NCBI RefSeq assembly: GCF_905163445.1
Contig: NC_053202.1
Location: 11,222,001-11,286,000 of the forward strand
Reading direction: 5' to 3'
DNA length: 64,000 nucleotides
Source of the DNA: Pararge aegeria
Taxonomy: Eukaryota > Arthropoda > Insecta > Lepidoptera > Nymphalidae
The notes under the pieces were generated by a model, which saw nothing but the letters and a program-made list of their open reading frames with translations, did not search any database and had not been told where the DNA came from. Of the stretch, positions 1-9,900 are shown one piece after another. Position 1 is the first letter of the stretch, and every line of letters begins with the position of its first letter. Made by a program: the position numbers and the translations under genes.

Positions 1-912
1 TGCCCGATCAATAGACGGTGGTCCGGAGAGGTGGACTATAAAGGATTGCTTAATTAGCCCGCGGTCGAAGATTGCTGTCATTTATTATGGTTTAAACTCA
101 GTTTTTACTTTACTTTTAGGTATAAGTAAAGGAAAAGCCGAGTGTTTTATTTATTAATTATTGAACTGAGAATGGGCTAAAAAGCTGATAATTAACAATA
201 TTGCTAGTTTACGATGATTAGAATTTGTTGTAAATTTTATGACGATTCCAGCAATTTATTTCAGTTCAGGCAGTAAGTTTATGCTATTATTCGGACGTTT
301 GCCTGATCAATAGATGGTGGTCTGGAGAGGTGGACTATAGAGGATAGCTTAATTCCTTTAGTTTCCTTACCTTTAAATTCAGCTTTTCCTTTACTTTTAG
401 GTATAAGTAAAGGAAAAGCCGAGTGTTTTTTTTATTAATTATTGGACTGAGAAAGGGTTAAAAAGCTGAAAATATAACAATATCGCTAGTTAAGACGTCT
501 GCTTCAGTAGAAATTGTTGTAAATTTTAAGACGATTCCAGCAATATAAGACAGTTCAGATAGCAAGTTTAAGCTAAATCAGACGTTTGCCCGATCAATAG
601 ACGGTGGTCCGGAGAGGTGGACTATAAAAGATTGCTTAATTAGCCCGCGGTCGAAGATTGCTGTCATTTATTACGGTTTAAACTCAGCTTTTACTTTACT
701 TTTAGGTATAAGTAAAGGAAAAGCCGAGTGTTTTGTTTATTAATTATTGGACTGTGAAAGGGTTAAAAAGCTGAAAATATAACAATATCGCTAGTTAAGA
801 CGTCTGCTTCAGTAGAATTTGTTGTAAATTTTAAGACGATTCCAGCAATATAAAACAGTTCAGATAGCAAGTTTAAGCTATATCAGACGTTTGCCCGATC
901 AATAGACGGTGG
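1..912. repeat. tandem satellite, ~300-bp unit
   Basis: Three head-to-tail units start at 1, 300 and 587 and a fourth begins at 892 but breaks off after about 20 bp. Each unit opens with TGCCYGATCAATAGAYGGTG and carries an internal GGTATAAGTAAAGGAAAAGC block. Lengths are about 299, 287 and 305 bp. Units 1 and 3 share a CCGCGGTCGAAGATTGCTG segment that unit 2 replaces with a different short stretch. The array runs off the left edge of the window, so its full size is unknown. No open frame spans a unit. Confidence 0.9.
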
Positions 913-927
913 GCCGAAGATTTTAAA

Positions 928-971
928 ACAGACTTTTATAAGTGTGTTTTGTTACACTTATAAAAGTCTGT
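928..971. repeat. perfect 18-bp inverted repeat (hairpin)
   Basis: Arms 928-945 and 954-971 are perfect reverse complements around an 8-base spacer. It sits 15 bp beyond the broken end of the satellite array, so it may mark the breakpoint or be a minimal MITE. Confidence 0.85.
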
Positions 972-1254
972 GTCTGTTACACAGTAATAAAATTCTGTTT
1001 TGTTAAGTAACTATACATGAAAAACACCTTCGCAAATAATGCATTATTAAAAAAAAATTTAACCTTTAAATATCGCAAACCATTTTTAGAATTGTTTAAG
1101 AATAACAATCCCGCCATGTACATTATTTTCATCGAGGTCTCACAATTTACTTTCAGTTTTTTTTTGTGGCAGTTTTAGACAATATCTATATAAATGATAG
1201 CCTAAGTATTTGTTATTCTGATAAATGTAATATGTGTGTATTATGTGATATTAC
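972..1254. other. AT-rich stretch, nothing recognised
   Basis: No repeat family or coding signal that I can identify; homopolymer-rich, with stops in all frames. Confidence 0.5.
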
Positions 1255-1355
1255 TGTAATTTTTTATCAAAATCCGTTCAGTAGTTTTGGCGTGAAAGAG
1301 TAACATATATCCATCAATCTTTTAAATCTTTCGCATTGATAATATTAGTATGGTA
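1255..1355 (+). mobile_element. RTE-like retroelement 3' tail fragment
   Basis: Contains the 'AAATCCGTTCAGTAGTTTTG ... GAGTAACATATATCCATC ... TCGCATT.ATAATATTAGTA' order shared with the better preserved copy at 49264-49473. Only the 3' part remains and no coding sequence is left. Confidence 0.6.
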
Positions 1356-1573
1356 GGTTTGGATGGAGAAAGGGTCACTGAGTTTAAGTTTAAGATACAG
1401 AGAATAATCACGATGTAGTATGTTTGGATTACTGTAGACTGCAGAATAGAATTAGAAGATTATGCGAGATAGGTTAATTAAAGCAATCTGAAAGATCGCG
1501 CGACACGTTGATGTTTTAATTTTTAATTCGTTTGCCTTTATTATCTTTCAGCGCATTTTACTGATATTTTATT

Positions 1574-1837
1574 GACGGCCGATTGGCGCTGTGGACAGCG
1601 ACCCTGCTTTCTGAGTCCAAGGCCGCGGGTTCGATTCCCACAACTGCACAATATTTGTGTGATGAACATGAATGTTTTTCAGTGTCTGGGTGTTTATCTT
1701 TATATTATAAGTATTTATGTATATTATTCATAAAAATTATTCATCAGTTATCTTAGTACCCATAACACAAGCTTCGCTTACTTTGGGACTAGATGGCGAT
1801 GTGTGTATTGTCGAAGTATATTTATTTATTTATTATC
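1574..1837 (+). mobile_element. SINE-1 copy, full length
   Basis: A tRNA-derived SINE of about 260 bp. The head has an A-box-like ATTGGCGCTGTGGACAGC and a B-box-like GGTTCGATTCCCAC, an internal RNA polymerase III promoter arrangement. The body runs through GATGAACATGAATG, GTGTCTGGGTGTTTAT, CACAAGCTTCGCTTACTTTG and GATGGCGATGTGTGTATTGT, and ends in a TTTATTTATT tail. This is the most abundant family in the window, with copies on both strands. It encodes no protein and would depend on a LINE for mobility. Confidence 0.9.
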
Positions 1838-1917
1838 ATTAATCTATACTTATATTGTAAAGAGGAAAGATTAGTTGTATGAATTGCTCTTAATTCATAG
1901 CTAATCATTAACTCGAC

Positions 1918-2144
1918 TTTGAGATGGTGATAACAAAAAACCTGGCTAAGTTAGTTGTGGGCTCTTCTTAGACCGGTGCGCGTTTGGAACCAACCTAGCT
2001 TTAGTTATAAGTTAAAGAATGCAGTTATCACCATCACCTAACATGTTAACTTTATGAACGCTTCATAAGTGCCCGTGATGTAGATAAGTGCCTGTGATAT
2101 AGATGCCTACTACATGAATAAAACACTTTTGGATTTGAATTTTA
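1918..2144 (+). mobile_element. LINE-B 3' tail
   Basis: The 3' tail of a LINE: 'GAGATGGTGATAAC ... TTGTGGGCTCTTCTTAGACC ... GCGCGTTTGGAACC ... TATCACCATCACC ... TACATGAATAAA'. In the longer copy at 34013-34484 the same tail lies downstream of a LINE ORF2 C-terminus, which identifies the family. Confidence 0.8.
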
Positions 2145-2267
2145 TGTTTGTTTGTTTGTACCCAATAGGCTCCGATTTTAACCATTTCTTGAAAGCTAAA
2201 CGATCATGAAGTGATTTGCCATGGCTAGAATTTGTTTCAAGAGAAGTTGGGGATCATTAAGAAAATT

Positions 2268-2432
2268 GCAAAATTCAAATTCAAAATTTCTTTATTTGCG
2301 TAGGCCTATCACAGGCACTTATGAAGCGTTCGTACATTCTTACATGTTTACATAATTGTAAGGGGATGGTGATAACTTCGTTCTTTAACTTAAAACTATA
2401 GCTAGGTTGATTCCAAACGCTATGTTCGTTTC
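2268..2432 (-). mobile_element. LINE-B 3' tail, minus strand
   Basis: Reverse complement of the tail at 1918-2144, so the two form an inverted pair about 120 bp apart. It abuts a SINE-2 copy on its right. Confidence 0.75.
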
Positions 2433-2441
2433 AAACACATA

Positions 2442-2640
2442 AAATATCACTTGCTTCAACGGTGAAGGAAAACATCGTGAGGAAACCACATACCTGAGAG
2501 TCCTTTATAATGTTCTCAAAGGTGTGTGAAGACCAATCCGCACTGGACCAGCGTGGTGGCACGGCTTTAACCCCTTCTCATTGTGAGAGGAGACCCGTGT
2601 ACTGTAGTGGGTTGGTACTGGGTTGTTGATGATGATGACA
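2442..2640 (+). mobile_element. SINE-2 copy, headless
   Basis: SINE-2 body: TATCACTTGCTTCAACGGTG, AAAACATCGTGAGGAAACC, CCTGAGAGTCC, GACCAGCGTGGTGG and a terminal GATGATGATGA tail. The tRNA-like head seen at 38146-38455 and 61395-61712 is missing, as expected for 5' truncation. Confidence 0.85.
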
Positions 2641-2777
2641 TAATTAAAGTACTCATTATTATCTTTAAAAAAGTCCGCGACAGAAAATATCTTACTAAAC
2701 TATTTTGGTTTAGTCACATTCGCAGGTTTTGTGATCTAAAATTTTATCAAATAATTAATAGGAACAAAAGTGAAATC

Positions 2778-2865
2778 CACCCAGCCGCACTGGACCAGCG
2801 TGGCGGACTACGCCCTAAACCCTTCTCATTCGCACACACCGACACCGTGCCCTGTAGTGGATAAC
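2778..2865 (+). mobile_element. SINE-2 fragment
   Basis: Short body fragment (CGCACTGGACCAGCGTGGCG through CCCTGTAGTGGATAAC) about 140 bp after the previous copy and diverged from it. Confidence 0.6.
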
Positions 2866-2984
2866 ATTGATCAATAAAGAGTTTCTTAAATAAATAAAAT
2901 GTTTCTTTGACAGACAAAATGACTCTATGTTTTATTATACATAAAGATTCTTCGGGCTTGATGAGTATTGTTTGTATCACGAGT

Positions 2985-3125
2985 GTAATTCACGTCTCGC
3001 AACCTTCGACCATTCACCATTGTTGTCAAAGAATAAAAGACAAGGAAGTGACATTACACATTCATCATTGTCTTGAGGGATCGCTAATTCTTATGCGCTA
3101 ATTATATTTACACATCCTTCCAATT
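2985..3125 (+). other. unidentified duplicated segment, copy 1
   Basis: Resembles 3790-3930. In one reading frame both copies encode a QR(I/L)(K/R)DKEVTL core, and three of the five codon changes in that core are synonymous. A later pair of GCTAATT blocks is also shared. No family recognised. It could be a coding relic of an unrecognised element or a duplicated conserved non-coding segment. Confidence 0.35.
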
Positions 3126-3129
3126 AGAT

Positions 3130-3225
3130 GAATAATGCCCGTTTTCATTAAACCTAGGAATCGCCTTAATCGGATGCCTAATTTAGGTGATTCCTATAGA
3201 AAAAAATACGTTTCACGAACTTCAA
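3130..3225 (-). repeat. dispersed repeat, pair with 59325-59410
   Basis: Its reverse complement aligns with 59325-59410: GTGAAACGT, TTTTTTCTATAG, CGATTAAGGCGAT, TAGGTTTA and GGGCAT in the same order. A low-copy repeat of unknown class. Confidence 0.55.
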
Positions 3226-3304
3226 TTTCAATTTTTTTATTTGCAGAATGAGTAACATAGTTTGTGGGTACAATTACTATTGCAATAGGGCTACAATTTT
3301 TTTA

Positions 3305-3603
3305 ATATTTTATAATTTCTTCAATCCTTCTACTCCACATCAAACAGATCTTCGGCAATGTAGCCTCTACGCACGTTTCATCCTCAGGACATGTTGACTT
3401 TACAATCATTAATTGTTAAGTCATTCATTGTCTTGTTCATTGTAAGAGATCTGCTTGGTGTGGAGTATAAGGATTGAAGAAATTATAAATCACACCATAC
3501 AGATTCTCCTGCTTTTCGCGGACTATAACAAATTAAGCTTAATTTTCATAATATATTATGGATTTCCGCAAAGTAACGCCTGCTTCTATCCAATAGTAAT
3601 GAT
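3305..3603. mobile_element. fold-back element, copy 1
   Basis: Left arm (TTCTTCAATCCTTCTACTCC) and right arm (GTGTGGAGTATAAGGATTGA) are inverted copies. The right side carries AAATTAAGCTTAATTTTCAT, AATATATTATGG and CGCCTGCTTCTATCCAATA, matching the element at 58545-58888. No transposase frame, so a non-autonomous DNA element. Confidence 0.7.
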
Positions 3604-3770
3604 GCGATCTAAGATGGCAGCGGGCTAACCTGTATGGCAGTTATACTGGACCGATATCCCTAATAGGTGTCCACTCGGCGTCGTACCGGAACGCTAAATC
3701 ACATAGAGGCACGTCAATGTCATTTGGTTAGTAGCCACGACCCAAGCCTCCAACCAGAAAACCATATATT
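3598..3770 (-). mobile_element. SINE-3 copy, minus strand, truncated
   Basis: Reverse complement of the SINE-3 body: GATGCGATCTAAGATGGCAG, CGGGCTAACCTG, ACCGGAACGCTAAATC, GTTAGTAGCCACG. The head is absent. Confidence 0.7.
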
Positions 3771-3789
3771 CCAATGTGTTCATAAGCGA

Positions 3790-3930
3790 TGGCTAATATT
3801 ACCTCTGTTTTTTCTACCTGTCCGCTGTCGTCAAAGATTAAGAGACAAAGAGGTGACACTTCGCAGTCTTCGCACTATCAAGTTTACCACGCAGCGCTAA
3901 TTGCTGCATGCTAATGTTCTTAGCACGTCC
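3790..3930 (+). other. unidentified duplicated segment, copy 2
   Basis: Second copy of 2985-3125. It reads CRQRLRDKEVTLRS where copy 1 reads CCQRIKDKEVTLHI. Confidence 0.35.
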
Positions 3931-4082
3931 TTAACAAAGATTAGAGATGACTCACAGGTTTACATACTGGCTTAACTGCGAGACAACTTTTGTTTTTATA
4001 TTCTGTCACGATATTCCCACGTGATGTTTGAGTTTGTAGGTGCTTTTAAGAGAGCGACATATCCGGATTTGATTATAGTATG

Positions 4083-4296
4083 CAAAGTTAAGTAATTAAA
4101 ATATCACTTGCTTGAGTGTCCAGGAAAATATAGTAAGGAAACCTGCATGCCTGAGAGTTCTATAACGTTCTCAAAGGTGTCTGGAGTCCACTAATTCGCA
4201 CTGGGCCAGCGTGGTGGACTATGGCCTCACCCCCTTCTCTTTGTGGGAGGAGACCCGTGCCCTGTAGTGGGCCGGTAATGGGTTAGTATGATGATG
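4083..4296 (+). mobile_element. SINE-2 copy, headless
   Basis: AAAATATCACTTGCTTGAGT through CGCACTGGGCCAGCGTGGTG and GGGAGGAGACCCGTGCCCTG to a GATGATG end. Confidence 0.85.
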
Positions 4297-4434
4297 CAAC
4301 GTTGCAATGAGAACTTTTTTTTTTTGCAATTTTTGCCGATTTTAAGTATTTGTTGAGTTCAACATAAACTTTAACATTTTTATAAAAGTGTTTAGCTGCA
4401 CTTGAAGGAAATATCACTTCAATTTCAGCTCAAG

Positions 4435-4876
4435 TTTTTTTGACGTGACAACGTCTTATAAATTGGTTTGCCGGGTGACACTTCAAGAAACTGCGTTACG
4501 CTCCGCTCACGTTATGCGCTCACAATGAGAGCGAGTGAGAGGCACGCGCCCGCCTAAGAGCGAGAGAGACAGACATAAAAAGTGAAAGGCACGCGTCCCT
4601 TTGTAGTAAACGCTGTTTCATTGTACGCAAATGTATTGCAAGTTATTGTATGTATATTTGTATATAAATACGTATGTATGTGTAAAGGTAAAAATAAAAT
4701 TTTGTTAATATGAAATTCAGTGCGAGATTCTTTGTATAAATTAATGTTTTAAATATAATTCTTTGTATAAATAAATGTTTTAAATTGTTACTATTATTTC
4801 ATCCTTCTTCCTACTATACGAATGAATATTCACATTAAAATTATTTTACCACTCAAAGTCGTTGTCACGTAAAACT
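4435..4876. mobile_element. candidate non-autonomous DNA transposon
   Basis: Left TTTGACGTGACAACGTC and right GTCGTTGTCACGTAAAA are inverted terminal-like sequences about 440 bp apart. The interior has a GC-rich GAGCGAGTGAGAGG...AAGAGCGAGAGAGAC block that contrasts with the AT-rich flanks. No open frame. Exact ends and target duplication could not be fixed. Confidence 0.5.
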
Positions 4877-5431
4877 TTCGCCCGTATACCGACTTTACAG
4901 GCAACCAATTTTTTTCTTCTGAAATTTTTGACTATTTCCAGTTTCTTCATTACTGAGTTCGTCCGGGTGACGTAGTGTGAAGCAAAACTTGTTTATCACC
5001 GCTTAGTAAAAAAATTTTACCCCCCTACTGCCTCAATATACTTGATTAAAATATATGTGAACCTAATCAAAGTCTAATGACCTAAAACAACAAATTCGCA
5101 TTAAATTTGCATATTGGTTTATGAACATATAACTATACAAATATTCACATAAACAGTCGCCGATGATCAAATCGCTGTGGGTGTTGTTAAAACACACGTG
5201 AAAATGATGTAATCCGTGCAAATAGCGTAGAAGATCTTAATTGAATAGGTACTTATTTGCATTAATTAGATGCTTAATAGTAATGGGAGAAAATAATGTT
5301 GCTAAATGAGAAACCGGTGAATTACTGCGAAAAATAAATTCAAGCTATGCTAATTGGAAAGAATAGATTTTTAAACTTTTGTGTAGGTGCCTTTATAATA
5401 GAATGGCAAAATATCAAGTCCACGGATATTA
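4877..5431. other. AT-rich, nothing recognised
   Basis: No coding or repeat signature found by eye. Confidence 0.4.
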
Positions 5432-5700
5432 TTGGACAGCCGGATGGCGCAGTGGACCCTGCTTTCTTAGTCCAAGGCCGTGGTTTCGATTCCCACAACT
5501 AGAAAATGTTTGTGCGATGAACATGAATATTTTTTTGTGTTTGGGTGTTTATCTGTATATAACAAGTATTTATGTGTGTTATATTCATAAAAATATTCTT
5601 TAGTCATCTTAGTAGGTACTCATTACACAAGCTACGCTTACTTTGTGGCTAGATGGCTCATGGCGATGTGTTTACTGTCGTAGTATATTTATTTATTTTA
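5432..5700 (+). mobile_element. SINE-1 copy
   Basis: Full-length but with a 10-bp deletion in the tRNA-like head (the AGCG of the GCAGCGACC block is missing) and an insertion in the tail (AGATGGCTCATGGCGATG). Confidence 0.88.
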
Positions 5701-7080
5701 ATATACTAAAAGATTTTATTGCAGTCAAGGGTTATCTTGCAGTGGAATATACAAGCTTTTTATTTGTAGGATTACAATAATCTCATTGATATAATGATAG
5801 TTTCGTAATACAGGTGCACGGGGTATCATTCGGTTACCAGATTGTTCTAATTTTCCGTAAGTGACGTTAACAGCGTTCGTGTAACGCTGCGTTCAGCATA
5901 AACTTATTTATCACGAGTTAGCACGAGGAGCTCCGTGTGGGAAATATTGTCTCTATATTACTTTATACAGGATGCTTCGGTAAAGATTGTTTACACCACG
6001 ACAACTGGCTCAGACGAGGTAAGTGAACCAAGCTGCTCCAAGCCAACAAGTGTTGTTTTAAAGTAATGCTAGATGGATAAAGCTGATGGTTTTGTAAAAG
6101 AACACCTTCTGGATCCATCAACCTGAAGTATAGGTGTTTAGCCTCATGTGCCTGTTATTACACCGGCATTTAGACGGGTATACAGAAAGATGCTTGGCAA
6201 CTGTGGAAGAAGACATACCTTTATGTCCTTTCCCCGTGGAGACTATGGCTCCTGCCTCGATTAAGACGTAACAGGACATGTCTTAGGATGTTTTTTTTCT
6301 GATTTCTTTATTCGCTCTCGGCTTCCTTATTGCGCTCGCTTAGAGCTCGCGCGCTTAATAACACCTCGAGTGTAAAATCGATTTAGCAAACTTACTGTTA
6401 CTGTCCAGTTTTTTGGATATTATTTGTCAGAGAACCAATGTTAAGAGCAATACATGCCACCTAGTGTAAAGACGAATGCCCTTTGCCATTGTTTGGATCT
6501 ATAGCTTAACGTCTGACATATATTCCACGCTCAAGCCCCACCATATAAGACACTAAAAAAAAAACTATACTATAGACTATACTATAGACATAAAAAAAAA
6601 CTGTATTCTGTAATCGTAGCTAGTTTAATTTTGATCTAGATTTATAATTTTTTTGACTGTTCCAGTTATTGATTGCCTGTATTGTAAAAACAAATGACGG
6701 TGTTTTCTTCCTTCTTTCAGCGACATTTTCTCGTATTCATAGAGCCCCAGGGCTCCTAGCTTCCACACTCGCCCAACACCACACCAAAAATGGTTTCCAT
6801 AAAAAAAAACACACGCTGTATAAACGAGCAATACTCATTTCCTATTGGGCGGTGAGTGGCGTGGGTACTGGCGCTCACGGGAAATTACATTAGCAAATTA
6901 TTGTGTACACGCCGAATGTGAGAACTCCGCCAGTGCCTTCCCGTTCCCACAGGGAGTAACTGCGTTGTAGGCTTATAACTGTTTTATGGTAAACAATTAG
7001 ATACAGCCAGTACGTTGTTTAGAATTAGAAACCACTAATGGCGGAATATTAAAAGGTGGTTTTGAAATCATATGAATCAT
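5701..7080. other. unassigned stretch
   Basis: No gene recognised. 6290-6370 has a locally GC-rich, SR-rich block (CGCTCTCGG, GAGCTCGCGCGC) of unknown origin. Confidence 0.35.
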
Positions 7081-7088
7081 TTCGTTTC

Positions 7089-7595
7089 ATAGGAGACTTC
7101 GGCCGTGGCTAGTTACCACCTGCAATTTTTTTTTTTTTTTTTGGCGTGGTGGAAAAGCTTCATTGCTACCTCCGACCCGGAGGTTATGTGGACTCCCCCC
7201 TCTAGGGGTATATCCAAACTAAAAACCACCACGGCATGTCCCACTTGTTGGCTTTGTTAGACGCCCGTAGAGCTAGTCACCACCCTACCGACAAAGACGT
7301 GCCGCTAAGCGATTTAGTGTTCCGGTGCGATGTCGCGTAGAAATCTATTAGGGGTATGACTACCATACTCCCTAACAGGTTAGCCCGCTATCATCTTAGA
7401 CTCTAAGGTAATTATTATTCATTAATAAACCGTTTATCAGTAAACCGATTAAAGTAAAACCGATTAGGGGTATTTACCATAGTCCACACACACAGTCCGC
7501 ACAGACAGATAACCCCGCTATCATCTTACACTGCATCATTATTTAACACCAGGTGAGATTGCAGTCAAACGCTGACTTGTAATTGAAAAAATTAC
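7089..7595 (+). mobile_element. SINE-3 copy interrupted by a retroposon
   Basis: SINE-3 body starts at GACTTCGGCCGTGGCTAGTT, is broken after 7120 and resumes at 7272 with CTAGTCACCACCCTACCGAC, then GACGTGCCGCTAAGCGATTT and GGTGCGATGTCGCGTAG. The distal part (CCGATTAGGGGTA ... CCCGCTATCATCTTA) occurs twice (7340-7400 and 7464-7530), an internal duplication. Confidence 0.8.
7121..7271 (-). mobile_element. 5'-truncated LINE 3' end with poly(A), flanked by 13-bp repeat
   Basis: A run of about 18 T at 7126-7142 is a poly(A) tail read on the minus strand. The insert is flanked by GCTAGTTACCACC (7108-7120) and GCTAGTCACCACC (7272-7284), a target-site duplication with one mismatch. On the minus strand the body holds CCTCCGGGTCGGAGGTAGCA just before the poly(A), resembling R1-type lepidopteran LINE 3' UTRs. 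Confidence 0.75.
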
Positions 7596-7779
7596 GTGGC
7601 AGTTAACAAAATCTAAACTAATATTACAAAATGTATGTTTATATATATGTATGGAATATATTTTACATTTTTGTACATATCTTTAATATGTTATGTTTAA
7701 TATGTACTATGTTTTATGTTTTTTTATGTTAATTTAGTTTTAAATCCTAATATTTACTAATGTTTGTTGTACTACCTAC

Positions 7780-7950
7780 TTATTTCTTATAACATTTTCT
7801 TGTATGCCTTTGGTTGCCTGGAAGAGCCTCGCTATTTAGCGATAAGGCCGCCAAATTGTACGTTCTACCTTATTGTGCTGTTGTATTTGTATCTCTGTAA
7901 ATTTTCTCTGTGGTGTTCAATAAAGGTGTATTCATTAATTCATTACACTA
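7780..7950 (+). mobile_element. LINE-like 3' tail, family C
   Basis: TGCCTGGAAGAGCCTCGCTA, GCGATAAGGCCGCC and a terminal CAATAAAGGTGTATTCATTA. The same blocks recur at 8140-8262, 54180-54310 and 57300-57770. Confidence 0.65.
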
Positions 7951-8026
7951 ACCACTGAACCGATTTCAATCATTAGAATTATATTGTATCGCCGTCTGAA
8001 AAGGATATTGTGTTGTAGTGCTGTTA

Positions 8027-8090
8027 GCTACAGAGTTCGTCCAGGGAAATAGTACCGTCACGCTTATTTCAGCAGAGCTATTTTGCATCT
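8027..8090 (+). repeat. dispersed repeat fragment (GTTCGTCCAGGGAAATA)
   Basis: CAGAGTTCGTCCAGGGAAAT, then ACGCTTATTTC and AGCAGAGC. Related to 9478-9605 (plus) and 58393-58470 (minus). Confidence 0.5.
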
Positions 8091-8139
8091 CATTTGACAA
8101 CGAATTAGTGAGCCACTGTGAAAATGTATTTATTTACTC

Positions 8140-8262
8140 TTTAATTGTACACCACTCAGAAAAACGAGAAAAAAACACATGAAGAATGGAGCAGGATACA
8201 AAAGGCGGCCTTATCGCTTAGTAGCGATCTCTGCCAGGCAACCTTAGGATTGGGAAAACTAA
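8140..8262 (-). mobile_element. family C tail, minus strand
   Basis: AAGGCGGCCTTATCGCTTAG, AGCGATCTCTGCCAGGCAAC: reverse complement of family C. Confidence 0.65.
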
Positions 8263-8465
8263 AAAGAAAAACGTATAGGTGGAGTGCACTATTTAGAACA
8301 TACATACGAATGTCTACATACTAATACATAAACCAGACTACACAAATACAACAGTACTATTGATAAATATACTAAAACATGTTTTAACATACCGTAAATA
8401 CTTAAATATGAGTTAGAGTAGATAAATAAATAATATCTAACAGTCGTCTTTATCAGCATTTTTAA

Positions 8466-8864
8466 ATGTATGTGTGTAGTTCCACAATTCATAGCTTTTA
8501 CACTAAACTTGTAAAACTTCGTTTACTGGAACGGCATGCTCAAAGTCAGCGTACGACTCGATCTAAGTTCGGACTACACTCCAAAAAATTTAAACTTCTC
8601 TTTAAGATAAGAAGGGGTCTTAGGATTAAATATCACACAGTACAGAAAAGAAAGTACGTGAAGATCCCGGCGACGGCGAATAGGGAGCCACTTAAGCTTC
8701 TGACGAAATTATTAAATTTATTATCTTATAACGCCCAAACAATTGTACATTGTGCAATTGCTAAACTTGGTGTCAACAGAACCGCTGGTCTGAAGCGCGT
8801 GGATGCGAGTATAATTACAAGCTTACGAGGCTTAATACCTTCGGTTCACTTTGTAAGACGTTGA
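8466..8864 (+). CDS. unidentified open frame, 132 codons
   Basis: One of the longer frames outside the LINE and the homeobox exon. The product is basic, with many K/R in residues 18-70, and ends SVHFVRR. I see no signal peptide, membrane segment or known motif. It lies between family C tails and other repeat debris, so it is more likely a chance frame or a decayed transposon piece than a gene. No convincing initiation context or splice sites were found. Confidence 0.15.
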   Translation: MYVCSSTIHSFYTKLVKLRLLERHAQSQRTTRSKFGLHSKKFKLLFKIRRGLRIKYHTVQKRKYVKIPATANREPLKLLTKLLNLLSYNAQTIVHCAIAKLGVNRTAGLKRVDASIITSLRGLIPSVHFVRR

Positions 8865-9288
8865 AAACCACCATGGCTTTACCACCACCATCTTCTTACC
8901 ATCAGTTTGACCATAAACTTAGCCCTTAAATTATTACCTTAAAAAATGTCTTTGGTCTACACTCGGACATAGACTGAATTCTTTTGCATTCTAGTTTAGA
9001 CTTCACAACGTGTCTGTACTACTAATATGGGACAGGTTATGGTACAGTCGGGAGGTGCACTACATAGGCCCTTATGGTACAGTCGCGAGAGACGAGTTAA
9101 ACGGGATAATTGCGGCTGCTCGCGACTGTCCCTGCGATCTAATGACTTGTAATAAGTGCCACCCAGCTAGCTAGTCTTACCGGCTAAGTTACAGTGGAGA
9201 GAGATTTTGTATTTTTACATTGCTCAGAAGAGATTTTTAGACGACCTCTGTGGTGCAGTGGAGAGCGTCTTGAAACGAAAGTACCTGC

Positions 9289-9449
9289 CAGTGGCGTGAA
9301 AATCTCCGATAAGAGTTATAGAAAACTGAATGATAGGCATTGTAAGAGTTTTAAAAACCCTACCCTTAAGTATTTATAGCTCGTACTGGGGATTTTGTTC
9401 ATTTTATATCATCTGCATACCCTGTGTATACCCTCTATACATGCCACTG
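9289..9449. mobile_element. hAT-type MITE, copy 1
   Basis: Left CAGTGGCGTG and right CATGCCACTG ends are inverted repeats. Flanking octamers GTACCTGC and GTCCCTGA look like a decayed 8-bp duplication. The interior (GATAAGAGTTATA...GCATTGTAAGAG...CTGCATACCCTGTG) matches the cleaner copy at 40006-40140. Eight-bp duplications and CAGTGGCG-type ends point to the hAT superfamily. Confidence 0.7.
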
Positions 9450-9477
9450 GTCCCTGATCCGATCGGGTTCAGCCGTA

Positions 9478-9605
9478 GTAGAGCTTTTTGTGACAGAGCT
9501 CGTCCTGGGAAATACTACCACCACGCTTATTTCCGTCGCTCAGCAGAATGGCTATATTCCACTTTGAAGTGTAATAATACCACAAGAATTTTAGGCAATT
9601 TTTAG
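9478..9605 (+). repeat. dispersed repeat (GACAGAGCTCGTCCTGGGAA)
   Basis: TAGAGCTTTTTGTGACAGAG, CTACCACCACGCTTATTTCC, AGCAGAATGGCTATATTCC. Likely a SINE or LINE tail that recurs in fragments at 8027 and 58393. Confidence 0.55.
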
Positions 9606-9642
9606 GACGTTTTCATTCTATCCTGCGGAGGGTTGCTCTTTT

Positions 9643-9900
9643 TTTTGACAGGCAATTTGGAATTTATGATTTCTGAATTTTCTCCGGTCTGGTATGGTGG
9701 GAGGCTTCGGCTGTGGCTGGTTGCCCTGCCGAGAAAGACGTGCCTTTAAGCAACTAAGCTTTCCAGGAAAATGTTAGCTAACTTGTTAGAGGTACGGCAG
9801 GTATATCAAACTGCCATACCTCTAACAAGTTAGCCCTTAACCATTTAAGACTACATCATTACTTAACACTTGGTGAGATTACAGGCAAGAGATTAATGCC
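9643..9900 (+). mobile_element. SINE-3 copy with internal hairpin
   Basis: Body with GGGAGGCTTCGGCTGTGGCT, AAAGACGTGCC and GTGAGATTACAGGCAAGAG. A hairpin at 9778-9832 replaces the usual middle. Confidence 0.75.
9778..9832. repeat. 21-bp inverted repeat inside SINE-3
   Basis: AACTTGTTAGAGGTACGGCAG and its reverse complement with one mismatch are separated by GTATATCAAA. The usual SINE-3 sequence at this place has only one arm (ACTACCATACTCCCTAACAG), so the other arm arose by a local inverted duplication. Confidence 0.85.

Noticed and set aside
1592..1650. possible tRNA genes at the SINE-1, SINE-2 and SINE-3 heads
   Set aside because: The A and B boxes are present but each is followed by a constant SINE body, repeated many times, and the stems do not close as a mature tRNA.
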